Positions 60,601 through 64,000 of a stretch of DNA of 64,000 bases are shown here, piece after piece (positions within the stretch are counted from its first letter, which is position 1; each line of letters starts with the position of its first letter). This DNA is from an uncultured Saprospiraceae bacterium (lineage in GTDB: Bacteria > Bacteroidota > Bacteroidia > Chitinophagales > Saprospiraceae). The stretch spans positions 53,608 through 117,607 of the forward strand of contig CALLMH010000014.1 of the NCBI GenBank assembly GCA_938007965.1, written 5' to 3'. The notes beneath the pieces were generated by a model, which saw nothing but the letters and a program-made list of their open reading frames with translations, was not told the origin of the DNA and ran no database searches. A program made the position numbers and the translations under genes.

Positions 60601-60808
60601 ATTCAGAAGTTATATGGACTTGATCCAAGTAATGGTCAGCGTGATATATAGCTTGACCATATAGCTCTAAGTCGAAATATTCTTCAGCTTTGATTGCCAT
60701 TTCGAATGTATTGTCAAAGTAGGCGGTCTCCTGACTATCTAAATCAGAAGTGAGCATCGATAGTAAGATAATAGCGAAGATATGGAGAGGAGATTTTTTC
60801 AATTTCAT
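57674..60808 (-). CDS. Large TPR-repeat protein, exported
   Basis: A 1044-residue protein composed almost entirely of tetratricopeptide repeats after a signal peptide (MKLKKSPLHIFAIILLSML ... DSQE). The 34-36-residue helix pairs repeat at least 18 times (for example YYYNEKQYAYSIEYYSKI, FNGDYDSAVKSFQRVEN, IRLLLGQTYFQRNDYEKALPHLEYYE). The C-terminus ends in a polar tail. It probably lies in the periplasm or at the outer membrane as a scaffold and is co-transcribed with the barrel gene. The frame runs 20 codons further upstream (60868), but the Met chosen gives a clean signal peptide. A -7 box lies 93 bases ahead. T9SS-associated TPR lipoproteins (SprE/PorW) are alternatives, but no lipobox is seen. 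Confidence 0.85.
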   Translation of the reverse strand: MKLKKSPLHIFAIILLSMLTSDLDSQETAYFDNTFEMAIKAEEYFDLELYGQAIYHADHYLDQVHITSESKKKTTRFIEIQTLKYIAGLRLDLPAGVEHLKQFIDQNHPSPLITEAIFELADYYYNEKQYAYSIEYYSKINVDALAEIRMSELSFKKGYCHFVKKEFDEAQYNFSYSKDIQNKYFYPINYYYGMSEYFNGDYDSAVKSFQRVENNYIYKSQIPYYIAQIYFAEKEFDQLISYGESAIQKTGTKKVKEIRLLLGQTYFQRNDYEKALPHLEYYEANTDALTLVEFYQLAFTQYRLGYCERAIDNFLEINLEESKIGQVVNYYLADCYEKSGNKQSSRAAFKQVSQMDYDLGMKEEAEFNYGKLSAEMGLEREAINVLMNVEQKSPYYNETQKIINDILVNTGDFDNAISILESLPNLNQELEKTYQDVTFNRAIQYLAENNTADAKVLFDKSHKYPYNKSIEAQANYWEALMLSNEGDYDKSIVAFDKFQIAARSASNLPEESQTYMGHYNQAYNYLKKNQFAAAADEFKKTIVEVNVLDDKIKSKEIYERVLPDAYLRAGDCLFKLNRYDDAVTYYDQSIDRKAIGYVYALYQKGLIEGLVGEPYQKVITMEEITENHPDSDYADDALLQLGDTYLALGSPIPAANAFRKLRTDYKGRSNLINAANLKLGLINYNEGDVEGSLAYYKSVFQNNPNPKESQEALIAIEEIYIDDLAKSDEYFNFLKTIPGYEISAFTKDSINYRIGEIQFQNANYERAITAFDDYLKVYSSGYYRLNARYFRGESLSLLKKYNTALRDYEAIIKEGISDYYERATKKAALISYNHNQNFEKAYRYYGLWEKINENPEEKYQAQLGMMRSAFRIGNDEGIIKYSNKVKQNTLATNDEKSSANYYLAKVYYRIGDLDQAATSFQRVGNLSNNNQAAESRYMMAKIAFDKNDIREAERLANEANEKNKNYPTWIAKSILLLSDVYVSNGNLLNARAAAEAIIENFSTNELLLQEAQEKLKIIEQKEIDGNRIKTENADGTLELDTSGN

Positions 60809-60900
60809 TTGTATTGTTTTTCCGAAGAATGTCATTTGGGATTGACAATCAGAATAGCGAATTATCAATATTTATTGATATTATACTATATTCCTAATTA

Positions 60901-60908
60901 CAAAAGTA
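60901..60908 (-). promoter_or_regulatory. -7 box of the TPR/barrel operon
   Basis: Minus-strand TACTTTTG, 92 bases before the chosen TPR ATG. Confidence 0.4.
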
Positions 60909-60963
60909 TGAAAGAGTTACGTATTAGGATAACTTTAGATATTATTTGTTTTGTAAATCCGAG

Positions 60964-61515
60964 TTATATGATACCTTTTGACTTAAGCTCGGCTATCTTG
61001 GGGCGTATTACATTTTTGCAAAACGGTTTTTCGGGATTACTAGAGAAGTAACTTTGATATTTTACATCTGTCATTTTGAAATTAATCAGTGGTAATACTT
61101 CTGTACCAATTTTAATTTTATGTTTCTTCTCGTAGGTATAGATTATGTTTAAAAGCTGTCTTTTTTGACTATCAGAATTGTACATGATAGCTGATCTATA
61201 CAATTCACCCTTTCTATCATTGATTGAGAATGTCTTATTCGGATCATGAATTGAGAAGAATATATCAATCAGCCGTTCTAAGTTCAGCTTCTCAGTATCA
61301 TATATGATAATTGTCACCTCTGCGTGTCCATCGGGATTCGATGATACAGACTTATATGTCGGATTAGGGTATTGGCCGCCACCATATCCTATTTTTGTTT
61401 CTAGTACACCTTCTATTGTAGAGAAGATTCCCTCAACACACCAGAAACATCCAGCGGATAAAGCGATAGATGAGATTTTATTTTCGACTGGTGATAAGAT
61501 CATATTCTGATTCAT
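60964..61515 (-). CDS. msrA: Peptide-methionine (S)-S-oxide reductase
   Basis: A 183-residue repair enzyme reducing methionine-S-sulfoxide in proteins. The N-terminal motif AGCFWCVEGIFSTIEGV carries the catalytic Cys of GCFW. TKIGYGGGQYPNPTYKSVSSNPDGHAEVT is typical of MsrA, as is FFSIHDPNKTF. The later YRSAIMYNS and the C-terminal CKNVIRPKIAELKSKGI are also typical. The GxQYRS motif reads GELYRS, a small deviation. No signal peptide is seen, so it is cytoplasmic. There is no msrB fusion. Confidence 0.93.
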   Translation of the reverse strand: MNQNMILSPVENKISSIALSAGCFWCVEGIFSTIEGVLETKIGYGGGQYPNPTYKSVSSNPDGHAEVTIIIYDTEKLNLERLIDIFFSIHDPNKTFSINDRKGELYRSAIMYNSDSQKRQLLNIIYTYEKKHKIKIGTEVLPLINFKMTDVKYQSYFSSNPEKPFCKNVIRPKIAELKSKGII

Positions 61516-61537
61516 AACGAAACGATTGAATTACAAA

Positions 61538-62230
61538 TCATTTGGATTTAAAATGATAATTAATACCTGTTTGGATCCCTATTACATAAGGAAAAAACCT
61601 ATTTTCAAAACCAAAATTAAAAGCAAAGTTTGAAAGTGCTACTTTTGAACTAATGCCAATATTAACAAACAATAGTTCGCTTAATACAGGGAATTCTAAC
61701 CCAGAGAATAGAGTTGCTGAATAATTATTACTGTTTTGTGGAATTCTTAAACTTTGGGGACGATTTTCGCTAGGGTTAGTATACCAAGAAAATCCGGGTT
61801 GTATGAGTAGTTTTATTTCTGGAGATATTTCATACTTGTAGATGCCTGATAGATTTACCTCCATTATTTTGGAATTATATTTTTCTCTCAATACCATATT
61901 AGATAGACTTCCTGAGGGTTGAAATGATCTTCCGATGTAGAAAAATCCATAATTGACAATACCTATACTTCCTTGTAATATAAATGAAGGTGATACCTGA
62001 TAACCAAGTCCCAAATTGTAATTTCGAGTGGTCGTATTGCTTATATTTTCTATTGAGATTTCTGGTAGAGGGTTAAAAAATGAATATTCGTTACTAGAGC
62101 TGAAGTTACCCGAGGAGCTGATGCCAGCATTTAGAGATAATTGTATTTCATTTTTATTTTGGCCATACGATTCTTGTAACCAACAAATAGTCAATAAGAT
62201 TATAATTAATTGATTACTAAGTAATTTCAT
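61538..62230 (-). CDS. Small outer-membrane barrel protein
   Basis: A 230-residue exported protein not recognised as a named family. The signal peptide is about 23 residues (ending ESYGQ). The mature part alternates hydrophobic and polar residues with Gly and aromatics (IQLSLNAGISSSGNF, YNLGLGYQVSPSFILQGSIGIVNYGFFYIG, FVNIGISSKVALSNFAFNFGF) and ends with GIQTGINYHFKSK. This matches an 8-stranded porin-like beta-barrel of the outer-membrane-protein-beta-barrel type common in Bacteroidota. The gene lies between msrA and ftsX on the same strand (22 and 85 bases). It may be cotranscribed with msrA, but no link in function is evident. Confidence 0.75.
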   Translation of the reverse strand: MKLLSNQLIIILLTICWLQESYGQNKNEIQLSLNAGISSSGNFSSSNEYSFFNPLPEISIENISNTTTRNYNLGLGYQVSPSFILQGSIGIVNYGFFYIGRSFQPSGSLSNMVLREKYNSKIMEVNLSGIYKYEISPEIKLLIQPGFSWYTNPSENRPQSLRIPQNSNNYSATLFSGLEFPVLSELLFVNIGISSKVALSNFAFNFGFENRFFPYVIGIQTGINYHFKSK

Positions 62231-62315
62231 ATTTTAGTTTATCTATTTAATGAATAAATTTTTGGATCAAGCGCTATATTACTTTGTTTCTGATCTTCCT
62301 TACTTCTCTAATGGA

Positions 62316-63164
62316 TTACTCATATAGAGCATCCATATTTTTCTTTAAATATTTATTAGCTGCCTCATTAGTAGTAATAGCGGGTATAATAATAGCTAGG
62401 GCTAATATCACCCCTAATGCAGTCAGGATGTAGAAGAAATTAACGACTTCCCAGATAGTGGGGAAGTAGATATTTAGAAGGATGAGTAGCCCCATTATTG
62501 ATATTGCTGCAATGATAAACGCTCTAAACCCGACCATGACTCCCGTTTTGATGTATGGCATTTTTATGAATCCCCATTTGGCACCAATCAACTCCATTGT
62601 TTTGATTTCCCATCTGTCTGCGTACATACTCAAGTTGATCGTATTTCTGATTATGACTATGGCTAGAAATACAAAAATCAAACCGATAGAGAGGATTACA
62701 TAAGCTACCTTATTGAGGTTTGATTTTATGTTTTGGATTGTCAAATCCTCGTAGTAGACAGATTTTACAGCATCATTTTTTTCGAGGGCTATTTTTATCT
62801 TTTTTAGAATATCAGAATCATAATTTGCCGATTTGATATTGAAGGTCACTACATCAGAGAATGGATTTGATTCTTCATCAAATTCCATTTTTAGATTTGA
62901 TGACATTGTTGAGATGGCCTCTTTTTTTGGTATGTATTTTATCGATCCTTTTCTTATTTCAGATTGGGACTGCAGTAACGTGAAAATCTTGTCAGGGTCA
63001 GCATTTTTTTCTAATTCTGCCACGATATTCATCTTTTCTTTGATGATATTCGTTAGATTGTGCGAATGAAGTAATAACAGGACGAAAGTACCTAATAGAA
63101 ACATCACGATCGCAACGGAGATACTAGAATATATATGTGTAGGCTTTGATTTTGATGCTGACAT
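62316..63164 (-). CDS. ftsX: Cell division protein FtsX
   Basis: A 282-residue inner-membrane protein that works with the FtsE ATPase to control peptidoglycan hydrolases during division. The N-terminal membrane helix (about 13-33) is followed by an extracytoplasmic domain of about 120 residues (LEKNADPDKIFTLLQSQSEIRKG, a typical strain-sensing FtsX loop). Three further membrane helices lie at about 150-170, 210-235 and 250-270. AYVILSIGLIFVFLAIVIIRNTINLSMYADRWEIKTMELIGAKWGFIKMPYI is the conserved FtsX permease core. ftsE is not adjacent; the LolD-like ATPase at 41.4 kb is a possible but unproven partner. A -7 box lies 18 bases before the ATG. Confidence 0.93.
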   Translation of the reverse strand: MSASKSKPTHIYSSISVAIVMFLLGTFVLLLLHSHNLTNIIKEKMNIVAELEKNADPDKIFTLLQSQSEIRKGSIKYIPKKEAISTMSSNLKMEFDEESNPFSDVVTFNIKSANYDSDILKKIKIALEKNDAVKSVYYEDLTIQNIKSNLNKVAYVILSIGLIFVFLAIVIIRNTINLSMYADRWEIKTMELIGAKWGFIKMPYIKTGVMVGFRAFIIAAISIMGLLILLNIYFPTIWEVVNFFYILTALGVILALAIIIPAITTNEAANKYLKKNMDALYE

Positions 63165-63181
63165 TTGATTTTATTGTACTA

Positions 63182-63189
63182 CAAAAGTA
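63182..63189 (-). promoter_or_regulatory. -7 box of ftsX
   Basis: Minus-strand TACTTTTG, 18 bases before the ftsX ATG. Confidence 0.45.
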
Positions 63190-63214
63190 ATATATGATAC
63201 ATATTAATAATGTG

Positions 63215-63814
63215 ATGAAGCGATTTATTTCACTTAATATTAGATTATTGGTCATAATTGTTGGATTTATGCTAATATCTACTGATAATCATGGGCAGAT
63301 ATTAGTAACAAATCCATCTTTTGAAGATGAACCAGCGGACGCCACTACGCCTCAAGGCTGGCATCCATGTGATCATATGACGACTCCAGATATCTTTCCC
63401 GGAGTATGGGGCGTATATAATGAACCAAGCGAAGGAAATACCTATGTAGGGATCATTACCCGTGAAAATGGAACGTATGAGCAATTTGGTCAGCGACTTT
63501 CATCAAAATTTAAGAAAGGTCAATGCTACAGGACGTCGATAGACTTGGCGCATTCCATTATCTATTCTGGATATAATAAACCTATCCAAGTAAGAATTTA
63601 CTTAGGCAGCTCTAAATGTGATAAAAATCAATTGATTTTTGAATCCCCAATAATTAAAAGCATGAAATGGTCGACCCATCTTATAGAATTCGTTCCAAAT
63701 GCAGAGCACGAATTTTTTATTATTCAAGCCCATTATAGTGATGAACCTTTCAACCATAAAGGAAACATACTCCTTGATAATCTGAAGCCTTTCATTGTCT
63801 GCGGCAATACTTAA
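63215..63814 (+). CDS. Small exported protein with carbohydrate-binding-like fold
   Basis: A 199-residue protein not assigned to a named family. The signal peptide is about 27 residues (MKRFISLNIRLLVIIVGFML ... NHGQ). The mature part begins ILVTNPSFEDEPADATTPQGWHPCDHM, the NPSFE opening used by jelly-roll carbohydrate-binding modules, and continues with beta strands to KGNILLDNLKPFIVC. Three or four cysteines could form disulfides. There is no T9SS tail or lipobox, so the protein would remain in the periplasm or be released. The frame also offers an ATG at 63194, which would add seven residues (MIHINNV) ahead of the normal signal. The gene is divergent from ftsX and followed by the tandem 91-bp repeats. 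Confidence 0.7.
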   Translation: MKRFISLNIRLLVIIVGFMLISTDNHGQILVTNPSFEDEPADATTPQGWHPCDHMTTPDIFPGVWGVYNEPSEGNTYVGIITRENGTYEQFGQRLSSKFKKGQCYRTSIDLAHSIIYSGYNKPIQVRIYLGSSKCDKNQLIFESPIIKSMKWSTHLIEFVPNAEHEFFIIQAHYSDEPFNHKGNILLDNLKPFIVCGNT

Positions 63815-63818
63815 TAAT

Positions 63819-64000
63819 GGAGTAATTTTATTAAAGTGGCTTGAGACGCAGGAGTAAACATTTGGGAAAATTCTCCCACTCCCACAGCCAAAAACATTGC
63901 ACCAAAAAAGGAGTAATTTTATTAAAGTGGCTTACGACGCAGGAGTAAACACTTGGGAAAATTCTCCCACTCCCACAGCCAAAAACATTGCACCAAAAAA
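63819..64000. repeat. Two head-to-tail copies of a 91-bp repeat, running off the window
   Basis: Unit 1 spans 63819-63909 and unit 2 spans 63910-64000. They agree at 88 of 91 positions (differences at 63843, 63844 and 63861 against 63934, 63935 and 63952). Each contains the hairpin TGGGA / TCCCA around a six-base loop and ends in an A-run. There is no spacer between units. More units probably follow. A diverged copy lies at 22568-22621. Confidence 0.9.

Noticed and set aside
63819..64000. CRISPR array
   Set aside because: The units abut directly with no variable spacers, and 91 bp is far longer than a CRISPR repeat.
63819..64000. Template/variable repeat pair of a diversity-generating retroelement
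   Set aside because: The three differences between units are not adenine-specific, no reverse transcriptase is present, and no target gene overlaps the repeat.

Overview
The window looks like chromosomal DNA of a free-living, AT-rich member of the Bacteroidota, most likely of the Saprospiria or a nearby group. The evidence is: type IX secretion (T9SS) C-terminal sorting domains on several very large secreted proteins; TonB-dependent receptors with a carboxypeptidase-regulatory-like N-terminus; DUF5686, SprB-like and 'CxGD...GCDS' repeat proteins; promoters of the Bacteroidota type (TAnnTTTG -7 box, most often TACTTTTG); and no convincing Shine-Dalgarno sequences. No rRNA, tRNA, CRISPR array, insertion sequence or prophage was recognised. 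The genus cannot be named from the sequence alone.

Layout. 0-2.5 kb: the 3' end of a DUF5686-type outer-membrane gene, two paralogous mini-proteins that look like stand-alone T9SS sorting domains, and a two-CBS-domain protein. 2.8-5.4 kb: DNA translocase FtsK. 5.7-8.9 kb (minus): a 1073-residue surface protein made of 20 copies of a cysteine-paired repeat plus a T9SS tail. 9.1-15.7 kb: housekeeping genes (monomeric isocitrate dehydrogenase, LysM/RlpA-like wall protein, 3-hydroxyacyl-CoA dehydrogenase, HerA-like ATPase). 15.8-40.6 kb: a run dominated by exported enzymes and giant secreted proteins (M23 and M14 peptidases, S9 peptidase, PhoD-type phosphatase, alpha-2-macroglobulin, Asp-box propeller protein, DUF4197 protein, M12B-like metalloprotease), interrupted by one lysine/alanine-dehydrogenase-like enzyme. 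41-42.7 kb: a short operon gatC - ABC ATPase - PduO-type cobalamin adenosyltransferase. 42.7-48.6 kb: glycosyltransferase, a YdiJ-like FAD/Fe-S dehydrogenase and an acyl-CoA dehydrogenase. 48.6-54.6 kb: a helical-repeat protein of unknown function, then a beta-helix lipoprotein paired with a TonB-dependent receptor. 55-61 kb: a retropepsin-like protease and a two-gene minus-strand operon (large TPR protein plus outer-membrane barrel). 61-64 kb: msrA, a small barrel protein, ftsX and a small exported protein.

The right edge carries two head-to-tail copies of a 91-bp unit (88/91 identical). They share a 54-bp core and a conserved hairpin with a single diverged copy directly in front of the phoD-like gene near 22.6 kb. 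This dispersed and tandem repeat family runs out of the window and is the least explained structure here. Other items worth a second look are the stand-alone sorting-domain-like proteins, the 21-bp-phased direct repeats ahead of the beta-helix lipoprotein gene, the hairpin and palindrome between that gene and its receptor, and the M23 peptidase whose HxH motif reads HxC.

All functional calls come from reading the translations by eye. No database search was run.
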